25,420 nucleotides of DNA from Bacteroidales bacterium (GCA_012799155.1 JAAZLV010000307.1:1-25420), one strand, 5' to 3'. Shown: positions 1-8,086, numbered from the stretch's first letter. Notes: generated by a model from the letters alone, not told the origin. A program made the numbers and translations.

Positions 1-1520
1 TCACCAAAGAAATTACGCACAATATAGGCATACATTGTATTTTCCAACAACTCTGCCGACTCCTGCAGGTAGTATGGCCGCCTGCGGATACCATTATTAT
101 CGGCAAAACTGACCAGGTTTAACAGAAGTGGTTGCTGCTTTAGGTATCGGTAGAGTTCTTCCCAATTATCAAAGTGGCTGAGCTTCTCCCTGTTCATGTC
201 AGAATAAAGCATCGCATATCGTTCATCCAACCTATTGTTTACAATCTGATTGTAGTAGGGGTTGATACCGGTAGTGTCTCGTGCCACAAAGATATCTGGC
301 ATGATCCCGCCCCCCCCGTATACTGTTCTGCCACCGATTGTCTGGTAAGGAGTCAAGTGATTCGACACGGTATCCACATTGACATAATCTCCTTCCAGGT
401 AACGATTGATGGCATCCATTTCATACTCGGCATATTTCCCTTTCTCATATCCCCGCTGAATAGATCTACCTGAGGCTGTGTAATAGCGCGCAACAGTCAA
501 ACGAACTGCTGATCCGTCGGGGAAGTTGCGTTGACTCTGCACCAACCCCTTACCAAAGGAGCGGCGACCGAGGACCAGTCCACGGTCATGATCCTGAATG
601 GCTCCGGCAAAGATCTCACTTGCAGAAGCACTCAACTCATCTATCAACACCACCACATCATCATCCTGACAGGTACCTGATCCGTTTGCATAATTATCGC
701 TGCGAGGGAAGCTACGTCCTTCAGTATAGACGATCAGATCCCCTTTGTGAAGGAATTCATTGACCATGGCAACCACAGTTTCAAGCGATCCCCCCACGTT
801 TCCCCGCAGGTCGATAATGAAAGCTGTAGCTCCCTGATTCTTTAACTTGGAAATGGCTGAGATAAATTCACTAAAGGTCTGAAATCCGAAGTTCTTACCC
901 AGTTTGATAAGTCCTACCTCTTCCGATACCATATAAGCAGCATTGATACTATTCATCGGTATGTCGCCGCGAGTGACGGTAATCTCTCTCAACTGTTCTT
1001 CCTGCTCCCGACGTATTCCCAGTTTCACCTCTGATCCTTTTTCACCACGGAGGATTTTCAGCACATCCTCATTGTGCAGGTTGCTTCCCGTAACGAGACT
1101 GTCATCCACCATGACTATCCGGTCCCATGGCATGATGCCTGCCGCTTCCGAGGGACCTCCCTGTACGATTCCGGTAACGACGATGGTATCTCGCAAGAGA
1201 TAGAAGGTGACACCAATACCGGAGAAATGACCCTCCATATCCTCGTTCACCTGTTTCATATCGGCAGCAGAGATATATTCTGAATGGGGATCCAGTTCCT
1301 GGATTATATTGGGCAGTGCATCCTCCACCATTTGTCGCATGTTGACAGTATCAACGTACGATTCACGAATATAGCTCATGACTGCATCGATCTTGCCTGA
1401 CCCATCAACCCTGCCTGAACGACCAAACTGGCCGTATTTGCTGCCGATGAAAATACCCAGTGCAATACCAATCCCAATCCAAAGGGGCAGCCATGTTCTC
1501 AACTTCTTCTCTGCATCCAT
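1..1520 (-). CDS. S41 family C-terminal processing protease (partial, C-terminus off the left edge)
   Basis: A periplasmic serine protease of the CtpA/Tsp (tail-specific protease) family, which cleaves proteins near their C-termini. About 506 residues are visible and the frame is open to the window edge, so the 3' end is missing. Residues 9-24 form a hydrophobic N-terminal anchor. A PDZ domain follows at roughly 90-170 (GIGVTF, then GPSEAAGI). The S41 core carries SASASEIF with nucleophile Ser299, Asp310 in IQDH and Lys324 in FGKG; the Ser-Lys spacing of 25 equals that of E. coli Tsp. Near the left end the family motif GGRTVYGGGGIMPD is intact. The gene starts at an ATG 5 bases after the dCMP deaminase stop and is probably the last visible gene of the nadC transcript. 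Its physiological substrates cannot be told from sequence. Confidence 0.93.
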   Translation of the reverse strand, partial: MDAEKKLRTWLPLWIGIGIALGIFIGSKYGQFGRSGRVDGSGKIDAVMSYIRESYVDTVNMRQMVEDALPNIIQELDPHSEYISAADMKQVNEDMEGHFSGIGVTFYLLRDTIVVTGIVQGGPSEAAGIMPWDRIVMVDDSLVTGSNLHNEDVLKILRGEKGSEVKLGIRREQEEQLREITVTRGDIPMNSINAAYMVSEEVGLIKLGKNFGFQTFSEFISAISKLKNQGATAFIIDLRGNVGGSLETVVAMVNEFLHKGDLIVYTEGRSFPRSDNYANGSGTCQDDDVVVLIDELSASASEIFAGAIQDHDRGLVLGRRSFGKGLVQSQRNFPDGSAVRLTVARYYTASGRSIQRGYEKGKYAEYEMDAINRYLEGDYVNVDTVSNHLTPYQTIGGRTVYGGGGIMPDIFVARDTTGINPYYNQIVNNRLDERYAMLYSDMNREKLSHFDNWEELYRYLKQQPLLLNLVSFADNNGIRRRPYYLQESAELLENTMYAYIVRNFFG

Positions 1521-1525
1521 CTATA

Positions 1526-1969
1526 TTAACCTTTATCTTTCTCAGGTTCTACTGCAACCAGTTCTATACCTGCTCTCTGCAACAATTCAATGCCATCGCT
1601 CAACCTGTATGCATCCGCATACACTACACGTTTGATGCCGGCTTGAATGATCAGCTTGGCACACTCAATACATGGGGATGAAGTAACATAGAGTGCTGCT
1701 CCCTCACTACTGTTGCCCGAACGAGCAACCTTGGTGATGGCATTCGCTTCGGCATGCAGTACATAAGGCTTGGTCACATTCGACTCATCTTCACACACAT
1801 TTTCAAATCCTGATGGCGTGCCATTGTACCCGTCGGAGATGATCATCTTATCCTTTACCAGTAGTGCTCCCACTTTCCTGCGCTTGCAATATGAGTTCTC
1901 CGACCAAATAAATGCCATGCGCATGTAACGCCGGTCGAGCAGTTCCTGTTTGTCCTCCGTTTGATTCAT
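1526..1969 (-). CDS. dCMP deaminase (ComEB-like zinc cytidine/deoxycytidylate deaminase)
   Basis: A cytoplasmic zinc enzyme converting dCMP to dUMP, the precursor for thymidylate synthesis. The 147-residue protein carries the family signature: HAE at residues 72-74 (zinc ligand His72 and proton-shuttling Glu74), then PCIEC with zinc ligands Cys100 and Cys103. The upstream GYNGTPSGF segment is also typical of dCMP deaminases rather than free-cytidine deaminases. The open frame begins with GTG immediately followed by ATG; I use the ATG, which leaves 7 bases after the nadC stop. It sits between nadC and the S41 protease in one tight minus-strand unit. The neighbours do not share a pathway, so the operon looks like a housekeeping cluster. 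The competence name ComEB comes from the Bacillus homologue and implies no competence role here. Confidence 0.93.
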   Translation of the reverse strand: MNQTEDKQELLDRRYMRMAFIWSENSYCKRRKVGALLVKDKMIISDGYNGTPSGFENVCEDESNVTKPYVLHAEANAITKVARSGNSSEGAALYVTSSPCIECAKLIIQAGIKRVVYADAYRLSDGIELLQRAGIELVAVEPEKDKG

Positions 1970-1976
1970 CACCTGA

Positions 1977-2822
1977 TTAAATTGCTTTAAGACTCATATC
2001 CAAACTCTTGACCGAGTGGGTTAGGGCTCCCACTGAAATGAAATCAACACCCGTCTCGGCATAGCTTCGGATAGTGTCGAAGGTGATGCCACCTGATGAT
2101 TCCAGTTCTACGCTCCCCCCCACAAGATCAACGGCCTCACGTGTCTTCTCAGGTGTGAAGTTGTCGAGCATGATACGGTCAACACCACCCAGCAACAGCA
2201 CTTGCTTTAATTCTTCAATGCTTCTCACCTCAATTTCGATCTTGAGCTTCCTGTTTTGTTTGAGAAGGTAAGCCTGTGCTCCACGAATGGCCTGCTCAAT
2301 GCCCCCGGCAAAATCGACATGGTTGTCCTTCAACAGGATCATGTCGAAAAGGCCGATACGGTGATTCACGCCACCCCCTATCTTCACAGCCTGCTTTTCG
2401 AGCATGCGCATCCCGGGTGTGGTCTTACGCGTATCAAGTACCTTGGCTTTGGTTCCCTCCAGAAGCTTCACATATTCGCGTGTGATTGTGGCAATACCAC
2501 TCATGCGCTGCATGATGTTTAACACCAATCGTTCGGTTTGAAGAATAGATTGAATCTTACCCTTGACGAGAAATGCCTCATCACCGGGATTCACAGACTC
2601 CCCATCACCGATGAAAACCTCCATGTGTAGGGTCGGGTCAAACTGATGAAACACTTCTTGGGCCACCTCTACGCCGGCCAACACCCCCTTCTCCTTAATC
2701 AGTAGTCTTGAAGCACCCACAGCATCGGATGGAATACTACAAAGGGTAGTATGATCCCCCTCACCGATATCTTCGGCAAAAGAGAGTTGAATAAGTTGAC
2801 GGATCAAATCCTTTTCTTCCAT
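1977..2822 (-). CDS. nadC: Nicotinate-nucleotide pyrophosphorylase (carboxylating), quinolinate phosphoribosyltransferase
   Basis: Converts quinolinate and PRPP to nicotinate mononucleotide, CO2 and pyrophosphate in de novo NAD synthesis, in the cytoplasm. The 281-residue length matches the family. Visible signatures are the N-terminal EDIGEGDHTT, the core DTRKTTPGMRMLEKQAVK and GGGVNHRIGLFDMILLKDNH, which carry the basic residues binding the two substrate phosphates, and the C-terminal barrel motifs MLDNF, ESSGGI and ISVGALTHS. The frame stays open upstream to a TTG at 2861, but ATG at 2822 gives the usual NadC N-terminus (MEEKDLIRQLIQ), so I use it. It is the first gene of a unit with the deaminase and the S41 protease. 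nadA and nadB are not in the window. Confidence 0.96.
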   Translation of the reverse strand: MEEKDLIRQLIQLSFAEDIGEGDHTTLCSIPSDAVGASRLLIKEKGVLAGVEVAQEVFHQFDPTLHMEVFIGDGESVNPGDEAFLVKGKIQSILQTERLVLNIMQRMSGIATITREYVKLLEGTKAKVLDTRKTTPGMRMLEKQAVKIGGGVNHRIGLFDMILLKDNHVDFAGGIEQAIRGAQAYLLKQNRKLKIEIEVRSIEELKQVLLLGGVDRIMLDNFTPEKTREAVDLVGGSVELESSGGITFDTIRSYAETGVDFISVGALTHSVKSLDMSLKAI

Positions 2823-2898
2823 ATTTGATTGAAATAGGGGTGTCGGACAATTAACACTCAACCCACCCCTTTTGTTATAAATTCACTAAAAATCTATA

Positions 2899-2906
2899 CA
2901 AAAATA
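2899..2906 (-). promoter_or_regulatory. Candidate -7 element for the nadC unit
   Basis: The minus strand reads TATTTTTG, matching the Bacteroidetes -7 consensus TAnnTTTG. The predicted start lies near 2893, giving a leader of about 70 bases before the nadC ATG. No TTG is visible 19-21 bases upstream, so support is partial. It faces the rlmH promoter candidates across the same intergenic region. Confidence 0.4.
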
Positions 2907-2919
2907 GGAAATAAACAGT

Positions 2920-2991
2920 TACATTTGCCCTCATTAGTTGCTTTTTTCCCACTGATGAGACATTTATTCTTCATTTGTGGCATTACTTTTG
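2920..2991 (+). promoter_or_regulatory. Two candidate -7 elements for the rlmH unit
   Basis: The 243-base divergent gap before rlmH holds two exact TAnnTTTG matches on the plus strand: TACATTTG at 2920-2927 and TACTTTTG at 2984-2991. Neither has a TTG at the expected -33 distance, so I cannot choose between them. The second would give a leader of about 68 bases. Otherwise the gap holds no open frame or strong hairpin. Confidence 0.4.
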
Positions 2992-3065
2992 TGAAAACTG
3001 GTAGTCAACCCCATACAACAAGCCAGAAGAACCATGTATTTGGCACTTTAATTTCAAACATGTAA

Positions 3066-3539
3066 ATGAAAGTAATTCTGCTTTCGGTCGGCAAAACCGA
3101 CCATCCATTGTTGTCACAGATCATTGAAGAGTATTGCAAGAGAGTGAATTTCTACATACCCTTTGAAATGAAAAATGTAGCTGACCCGAAGAACAGGAAG
3201 AACCTGTCGGAAAAAGAACAAAAGAGTGAGGAAGCGGCACTGCTGTTGAAGGCACTGCAACCCTCCGACCAGGTGGTACTGCTGGATGACAAGGGGAAAC
3301 AATTCAGATCGGTAGAGTTTGCCCGTTACTTGGAGAAGAAGAACCACACGGTGCCCAGGCAGCTTGTCTTCGTAGTAGGTGGCCCTTATGGTTTCGCTCC
3401 TGAGATGTACGATCGGGCAAGCGACACCATCTCACTGTCAAAAATGACCTTCACACATCAAATGGTAAGGCTTATTTTCACTGAGCAGCTCTATCGAGCG
3501 ATGACCATTATACACAATGAACCCTACCACCATGAATAA
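3066..3539 (+). CDS. rlmH: 23S rRNA (pseudouridine1915-N3)-methyltransferase RlmH
   Basis: A SPOUT-class methyltransferase that uses S-adenosylmethionine to methylate pseudouridine 1915 in helix 69 of 23S rRNA, on assembled 70S ribosomes. The 157-residue length is that of the family. The knotted C-terminal SAM site is clear: FVVGGPYGF, then ISLSKMTFTHQMVRLIFTEQ and the terminal QLYRAMTIIHNEPYHHE, which is nearly invariant in RlmH. The N-terminal MKVILLSVGKT is also typical. The start is an ATG preceded at once by an in-frame-independent TAA. Its last codons overlap the start of the hydrolase gene (ATGAATAA), suggesting coupled translation of the three-gene unit. Confidence 0.97.
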   Translation: MKVILLSVGKTDHPLLSQIIEEYCKRVNFYIPFEMKNVADPKNRKNLSEKEQKSEEAALLLKALQPSDQVVLLDDKGKQFRSVEFARYLEKKNHTVPRQLVFVVGGPYGFAPEMYDRASDTISLSKMTFTHQMVRLIFTEQLYRAMTIIHNEPYHHE

Positions 3540-4962
3540 GTTTTTTTTACTCCTCATGCTACTGATGATCAGCAATAGCATTCTCCCTCAGCAACAGATC
3601 GCCGGCAGCTGGGAAGGTAAGATGCTGATTAACAACAACTCCTTGCGGATACGATTTCACATTGAGGTGAATGATACTGTTTACAGTAGCAGGATGGACA
3701 GTCCCGATCAGGGAGCGTTTGACCTGCCCACTACTCGCACTTCCTTTCGCGACAACAAGTTGGAAATCATTGCCTCCGGCCTGGGACTCTTTTATCGTGG
3801 CACTCTCGGACAGGATACAATTTCAGGCACTTTCAATCAGGGTGGGATTGCACTGCCTCTCATGCTTTACAGGATTGAACAACCAATAGTGTTACGTCCG
3901 CAGACACCCCTGGAACCACTTCCCTACCATTCGGAGGAGCTATTGATACCCACAGGCGAAGATGAAAGGGTACTGGGTGCCACGCTGACACTTCCAGACG
4001 GGGAAGGACCCTTTCCGGCCATAGTGTTGATTGCGGGCAGTGGTGCAAACGACCGCGATGAAACGGTATTTGGCCACAAACCTTTCTTTGTAATCTCCGA
4101 CCATCTCACACGCTTGGGATTCGCAGTACTGCGTTATGACAAACGGGGTGTCGGGGCTTCAACTGGCAATTTCAGCAAAGCAACGGTAGAGGATTTCATT
4201 GTTGACGCAAAAGTGGTTGTAGACTACCTCAAACTACAGGAAGTAATAGATCCTGACCGTATCGGTCTGCTGGGGCACAGCGAGGGCGGTCTCGTAGCCT
4301 CCATGCTGGCTGCGGACAACAGTGACATCGGGTTCGTTGTGTTGATGGCAGCACCCGGCACAACCGGCATGGAGATTGTGCTGGATCAGAATGAGATCTC
4401 GCTACTGCACCAAGGTGTCGAACCTGAAACGATAGAGGAACTACAGAAACTAAACAGAGAGACCTTCGGCATGCTGCTTGAATGGAAAGGAACGGAAGAA
4501 GAGCGTACTACCTTGCGTGACCAGCTCTCTCGTTTCTGGGACCGGCTGCCGCTGCTCATCCGCATGAAAACAAACAAAGATTCATTCCTGAGAAACCAAT
4601 TCAATGGGCTGATCTCACCCGGATATCTTAGTTTCCTTCGGAGTGATCCTTCACAACACCTTGAAAAGGTAACCTGTCCACTGCTGGCACTCAACGGTGA
4701 GAAAGACACCCAAGTGCCGGCCGAAAAAAATATTGCGGCAATCTGTAGGGCATTGGAAAACGCCGGCAACAAAAATGTGGAGAGTATAATCTTCCCCGGT
4801 CTGAACCACCTCTTTCAGGAAAGCCTCACGGGACAAGTTGATGAATATGCAAAATCGGATCAGACAATCGCACCGGTAATGCTAAACGAGCTGGGTGAAT
4901 GGCTTAAAAAGATTGCATATCCCCCCACCTCAAACGAAGAAATAATTACAACAGATGAATAA
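3532..4962 (+). CDS. Secreted alpha/beta hydrolase with N-terminal beta domain
   Basis: A probable periplasmic serine hydrolase of the alpha/beta fold, resembling COG1073-type proteins; its substrate is unknown. From the ATG at 3532 it has 476 residues: a signal peptide at 1-19 (MNKFFLLLMLLMISNS), a beta-rich domain at about 20-130 containing SWEGKM and DSPDQGAFDLP as in many Bacteroidetes secreted hydrolases, then the catalytic domain. The nucleophile is Ser250 in GHSEGG, with Asp392 in GEKDTQVP and His426 in GLNHLF completing the triad. The oxyanion segment is IAGSGANDRDE. An ATG at 3517 would add MNPTT; I prefer 3532 because it gives a cleaner signal peptide and the same overlap seen at the next junction. 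Esterase, acyl-hydrolase or peptidase activity is possible. Confidence 0.88.
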   Translation: MNKFFLLLMLLMISNSILPQQQIAGSWEGKMLINNNSLRIRFHIEVNDTVYSSRMDSPDQGAFDLPTTRTSFRDNKLEIIASGLGLFYRGTLGQDTISGTFNQGGIALPLMLYRIEQPIVLRPQTPLEPLPYHSEELLIPTGEDERVLGATLTLPDGEGPFPAIVLIAGSGANDRDETVFGHKPFFVISDHLTRLGFAVLRYDKRGVGASTGNFSKATVEDFIVDAKVVVDYLKLQEVIDPDRIGLLGHSEGGLVASMLAADNSDIGFVVLMAAPGTTGMEIVLDQNEISLLHQGVEPETIEELQKLNRETFGMLLEWKGTEEERTTLRDQLSRFWDRLPLLIRMKTNKDSFLRNQFNGLISPGYLSFLRSDPSQHLEKVTCPLLALNGEKDTQVPAEKNIAAICRALENAGNKNVESIIFPGLNHLFQESLTGQVDEYAKSDQTIAPVMLNELGEWLKKIAYPPTSNEEIITTDE

Positions 4963-5140
4963 ACAAAAGACTATCCTTACAATCCTCTGGATCCTCATTG
5001 CACTTGTTACCGCCGCCAGTGTGACGTCATTGATCATCTTCCCACAATGGAAAGGTATCTTTTTTGCTGGCATGGGTGGCTTTCTGATCCTGAATCTGCT
5101 GATCTCGATGTTCTTTATCCGTAAGAACTTACGCAATTAA
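4955..5140 (+). CDS. Small membrane protein, two transmembrane helices, unknown function
   Basis: I do not recognise this 61-residue protein. It has two strongly hydrophobic helices, about residues 7-29 and 35-56, joined by a short loop (FPQWKG), with lysines at the start (MNKQK) and a basic tail (RKNLRN). The positive ends suggest both termini are cytoplasmic. Its ATG lies inside the stop region of the hydrolase (ATGAATAA), exactly as the hydrolase start lies inside the end of rlmH, which argues that it is translated and coupled. Its stop overlaps the stop of the convergent AlkD-like gene in the palindrome TTAA. Hydrophobic pattern and coupling make it a more plausible gene than the antisense frame over the same bases. 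Confidence 0.7.
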   Translation: MNKQKTILTILWILIALVTAASVTSLIIFPQWKGIFFAGMGGFLILNLLISMFFIRKNLRN

Positions 5141-5802
5141 TCTGACAGGCCAAACTCAAAGTGGAGCTGGTCCAGGATCTCCTGCTCATAGGGATCCGTT
5201 GAATCGTTGAAGCACGCCACCTTTTGTAACACATCCTCTCTATTCCTCTCGGAGAGGCGACCGTGATATTTCAGCACATTCAGTGCAGCCTGACGCAACA
5301 ACATCGATTCACTTTTCAAATCTGAGACTGCACGCTCCAGGATAAGTTCACTCTCCACCATCTCCAGCGAGGGAGCACGCGTGATGCAGAGGCGGGCAAA
5401 AAGCCAGTAACCAGTAGCACGTATCTCCTCAATTTCATTGACAATCCACAGGTTCACTAATTCTCCAGCAAAGGAGATTTGCTGGAAGAGATTACGGCAG
5501 GCCTGTTCACGAATCTCCTGATTGGTGATGGAGACAACCCAACGGTCGGCGGCATCAGAAGTGAAACGGTCGACAGGATAGAGTAGCGTGGCAAGGATCT
5601 TAAGTTCACGCACATCCTCTTTCCAGAGCGTTTCTGCCAACATTACATCAGGTACATAGCGTAAAGCGATCTCCCTGATACGCATCAGGTCCACACCGAA
5701 ATTCATCCGGTAATGTACCCCCTTTTCACGCATACTGGTTGCTGCTATTCCATTCATGGATAATCGCAAGTCGTTGCGTATGCTTCTAATAATTGTCTCC
5801 AT
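5137..5802 (-). CDS. AlkD-like HEAT-repeat protein (DNA alkylation repair superfamily), divergent
   Basis: A 221-residue all-helical protein with HEAT-like repeats that resembles AlkD, a glycosylase removing bulky or cationic alkylated purines from DNA. The AlkD-like part is FGVDLMRIREIALRYVPD (residues 35-52) followed by AETLWKEDVRELKILATLL, which follows the family pattern of a helix pair ending in LW...E.+ILA. In characterised AlkD the next repeat carries a catalytic Trp and Asp in a WDxxD context; here the aligned segment (residues 92-102, ITNQEIREQAC) has Gln95 and Glu99. Activity is therefore doubtful, and a binding or structural role is possible. The frame opens at GTG 5808; the ATG at 5802 fits better. 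It converges on the 61-residue gene and diverges from pepE. Confidence 0.72.
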   Translation of the reverse strand: METIIRSIRNDLRLSMNGIAATSMREKGVHYRMNFGVDLMRIREIALRYVPDVMLAETLWKEDVRELKILATLLYPVDRFTSDAADRWVVSITNQEIREQACRNLFQQISFAGELVNLWIVNEIEEIRATGYWLFARLCITRAPSLEMVESELILERAVSDLKSESMLLRQAALNVLKYHGRLSERNREDVLQKVACFNDSTDPYEQEILDQLHFEFGLSD

Positions 5803-5827
5803 CGTCACATCTTTTAGTTCTGGAGTG

Positions 5828-5856
5828 CAAAATTAACAGAAAGTAGCTTGATACAA
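5828..5856 (-). promoter_or_regulatory. Promoter of the AlkD-like gene
   Basis: On the minus strand TTG and TAATTTTG are separated by 18 bases, one short of the usual Bacteroidetes -33/-7 spacing. The predicted start is near 5822, about 20 bases before the ATG at 5802. It is divergent to the pepE promoter. Confidence 0.55.
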
Positions 5857-5877
5857 TCTGATTTCCTCAAATTTCAT

Positions 5878-5885
5878 TACATTTG
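5878..5885 (+). promoter_or_regulatory. -7 element of the pepE promoter
   Basis: TACATTTG followed by C matches TAnnTTTG exactly; transcription would begin near 5892, about 24 bases before the ATG at 5916. The -33 position shows only CTG, so the upstream element is weak. The TTG codon that opens the longest frame (5883) falls inside this element, which excludes it as the start. Confidence 0.55.
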
Positions 5886-5915
5886 CATTTGTACCACATA
5901 AAAACCTTTTCCATT

Positions 5916-6623
5916 ATGAGACTATTACTGATCAGCAATTCCACCAACCCTGGCGAGTCCTATCTCGATTATCCCAAAAATCATATCCGCGAGTTTCTTG
6001 GAGACAAACCCATGAATGCCCTTTTCATTCCATATGCAGCTGTTACTTTCTCTTATGATGAATACGAGGAGAAAGTAAACAATCGGTTTGCAGAGATTGG
6101 GCACCATGTCACCAGTATCCACCGATATATCAACCCCATTGAAGCCATTGAGAATGCCGATGCGATTGTGGTGGGTGGCGGGAACACCTGGCAACTTGTT
6201 AAGATGCTGCAAGAGAAGGGACTGATGAAGATAATCCGTAAAAAAGTGAAAAAAGGTACTCCATATATAGGATGGAGTGCCGGCTCTAACATCGCCTGCC
6301 CAACGCTGCGTACCACCAACGACATGCCTATCGTGGAGCCGTTAAAGTTCAAGACACTGAAACTGGTTCCATTCCAAATCAACCCCCACTACCTGGACGA
6401 CAATCCTGCCAACCATGGCGGGGAGACAAGGGAAACACGCATCAGGGAATTTATTGAGGTGAACAGGGAGACCTATGTGGTAGGACTCCGCGAGGGCACC
6501 ATGTTACTCCTCGAGGAGGATGAACTGGTGCTGATGGGCAACAGGAAAGCTCGCATCTTCTATTATGGAGAAGAGCCACTCGAACTGACCAATGAGGATG
6601 ACTTCAGTTTCCTGCTTCGGTAA
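5916..6623 (+). CDS. pepE: Peptidase E, alpha-aspartyl dipeptidase (family S51)
   Basis: A cytoplasmic serine peptidase that hydrolyses dipeptides with N-terminal aspartate (Asp-X). The 235 residues compare with 229 in enteric PepE. The triad is readable: Ser121 in GWSAGSN, Asp136 in TTNDMPI and His158 in NPHYLDD, each one residue from the Salmonella PepE numbering. The glutaminase-like fold signature VVGGGNTWQLVKML precedes it. The longest frame begins with TTG at 5883, inside the -7 element, so the ATG at 5916 (MRLLLISNST) is the start. It converges on the sugar symporter gene with a 6-base gap and no hairpin terminator between them. Confidence 0.95.
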   Translation: MRLLLISNSTNPGESYLDYPKNHIREFLGDKPMNALFIPYAAVTFSYDEYEEKVNNRFAEIGHHVTSIHRYINPIEAIENADAIVVGGGNTWQLVKMLQEKGLMKIIRKKVKKGTPYIGWSAGSNIACPTLRTTNDMPIVEPLKFKTLKLVPFQINPHYLDDNPANHGGETRETRIREFIEVNRETYVVGLREGTMLLLEEDELVLMGNRKARIFYYGEEPLELTNEDDFSFLLR

Positions 6624-6629
6624 TCCTGT

Positions 6630-8021
6630 TTAAGATTTCCGCCAAAGAGTTTCCATATCTTCCAATGAACGACCTTTTGTCTCAGGCACCATCTTCCAGA
6701 CGAAGAGTGCAGACAAGAGAGCCATCAACCCGTAAAACCCATAGGTCACCCCACCACTGAATTCCATCATTGCAGGATAGGTGGAAGAGATCAGGTAGTT
6801 GGCAAACCACTGGAATGCGACCGCAATGGCGACTGCCTGACCTCTTATTCGGTTAGGGAAGATCTCGGAGATTAACACCCAACAGATGGGCCCCCACGAC
6901 ATCATGAAAGAAGCGGTGTAGATAATGATGAAGACCAATGTGGAAATACCAATCACATCGTTGAATGAGAGCGCAGAGATTGCAAACATACCGATGGCCA
7001 TTCCGATGGAGCCTGTAATCAACAACGGCTTACGCCCCCACTTGTCAACTGTCATGATGGCGAAAACGGTAAACACCACATTCACCAGCCCCATGATGAT
7101 TGTCTGAAGCATCGATGCATCCTTGGCAGCACCCATGCTTTCAAAAATGCGCGGTGCATAATAGAGTGCAACATTGATTCCAACAAACTGCTGGAAAACA
7201 GAGAGCAGGATACCAATGATGATCACCTTTTTTCCGTAGGAGAGGATGCGTACTTTTGTCTGGCTACCCAGCGAACGTTTGATATCATCCATGATCTCTC
7301 CTGCACGTTGCATTGTGCCGTTCACCTTTGTCAACACCACCAGGGCAGTATCCTCTCTTTTGCGGAGAGCCAGGTATCGGGGAGATTCCGGTACCATGAG
7401 CAACAAAAGGCCGAAGAGCAGTGCCGGTATTGCTTCCGATCCAAACATATAACGCCATCCCACACTGTTGATCCAATCCACTGTCTGGCCCTTGGCGATA
7501 CCCCAGTTCACAAAATAGACCACCAACATTCCGAAGATGATGGCAAACTGGTTGAAGGAGACAAGCCTGCCCCGAATATGAGCCGGTGATATCTCACTGA
7601 TGTACATGGGAGCCACAGCAGATGCCAGACCAACCCCAATCCCTCCGAGAATACGATAAAGGTTGAAAGTAATCAGCAGGGCTATCGAGGGTTCACCCTC
7701 CGGAAAGAAGAGTGCTTCGGGATATGCAGAGCCCAGTGCCGAAAGAAAGAAGAGTACAGCTGCAAGACGAAGGGTTCCCCTTCTGCCTATTCTGTTTGAG
7801 AAAAAACCTGATATCGCACCACCCAGGATGCACCCAATCAATGCACTCGACACAGTCGCTCCATGAATCCAGGTGCTTAGACCCAGGGGTTCAATCAGAA
7901 AGGCCTGTATCGACTTCTCCGCACCCGAGATAACGGCTGTGTCATATCCAAAAAGCAGTCCACCCAAGGTGGCTACCAATGTAATGGCAAAAATGTAAGT
8001 TTTGTTGTACGAGCTGTTCAT
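6630..8021 (-). CDS. MFS sugar:proton symporter (SP family, XylE-like)
   Basis: An inner-membrane sugar transporter of the major facilitator superfamily, most like the D-xylose:H+ symporter XylE and relatives. The 463 residues give about twelve transmembrane helices in two six-helix halves. Family signatures are present in order: GGLLFGYDTAVISG in helix 1, NRIGRRGT after helix 2, PESPRYL before the central loop, FQQFVGIN in helix 7 (the QQ..N sugar-binding residues), DKWGRKPLL after helix 8, SWGPICWVLISEIFPNRIRG in helix 10 and PETKGRSLEDME at the end. The substrate may be xylose, arabinose, glucose or another monosaccharide; no sugar-metabolism gene is adjacent to decide. No clear TAnnTTTG promoter is seen in the 65 bases between its ATG and the tRNA terminator. 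Confidence 0.93.
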   Translation of the reverse strand: MNSSYNKTYIFAITLVATLGGLLFGYDTAVISGAEKSIQAFLIEPLGLSTWIHGATVSSALIGCILGGAISGFFSNRIGRRGTLRLAAVLFFLSALGSAYPEALFFPEGEPSIALLITFNLYRILGGIGVGLASAVAPMYISEISPAHIRGRLVSFNQFAIIFGMLVVYFVNWGIAKGQTVDWINSVGWRYMFGSEAIPALLFGLLLLMVPESPRYLALRKREDTALVVLTKVNGTMQRAGEIMDDIKRSLGSQTKVRILSYGKKVIIIGILLSVFQQFVGINVALYYAPRIFESMGAAKDASMLQTIIMGLVNVVFTVFAIMTVDKWGRKPLLITGSIGMAIGMFAISALSFNDVIGISTLVFIIIYTASFMMSWGPICWVLISEIFPNRIRGQAVAIAVAFQWFANYLISSTYPAMMEFSGGVTYGFYGLMALLSALFVWKMVPETKGRSLEDMETLWRKS

Positions 8022-8047
8022 GGTTTGAAAATATGTTTGTTACGCTC

Positions 8048-8076
8048 CCTGCATGAAATATTATCAGGGATGCAGG
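8048..8076 (-). repeat. Inverted repeat in the leader of the sugar symporter gene
   Basis: CCTGCAT at 8048-8054 pairs with ATGCAGG at 8070-8076 around a 15-base interval. An alternative pairing, CCCTG at 8047-8051 with CAGGG at 8065-8069, competes with it. It lies about 27 bases before the symporter ATG and could affect its translation, or be the residue of a second terminator. Confidence 0.4.
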
Positions 8077-8086
8077 TTTTATAAAG

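Noticed and set aside
174..473. A plus-strand 99-residue open frame at the left edge
   Set aside because: The minus strand here encodes the C-terminal half of the S41 protease with intact family motifs, which is open to the window edge.
2823..2861. Extension of nadC to a TTG start
   Set aside because: The extra 13 residues do not resemble NadC N-termini and the ATG at 2822 gives the usual length.
4930..5136. A 68-residue minus-strand frame over the 61-residue membrane protein
   Set aside because: The plus-strand frame has two clean transmembrane helices and a coupled start; the minus-strand one has no hydrophobic or family pattern and would run into the hydrolase gene.
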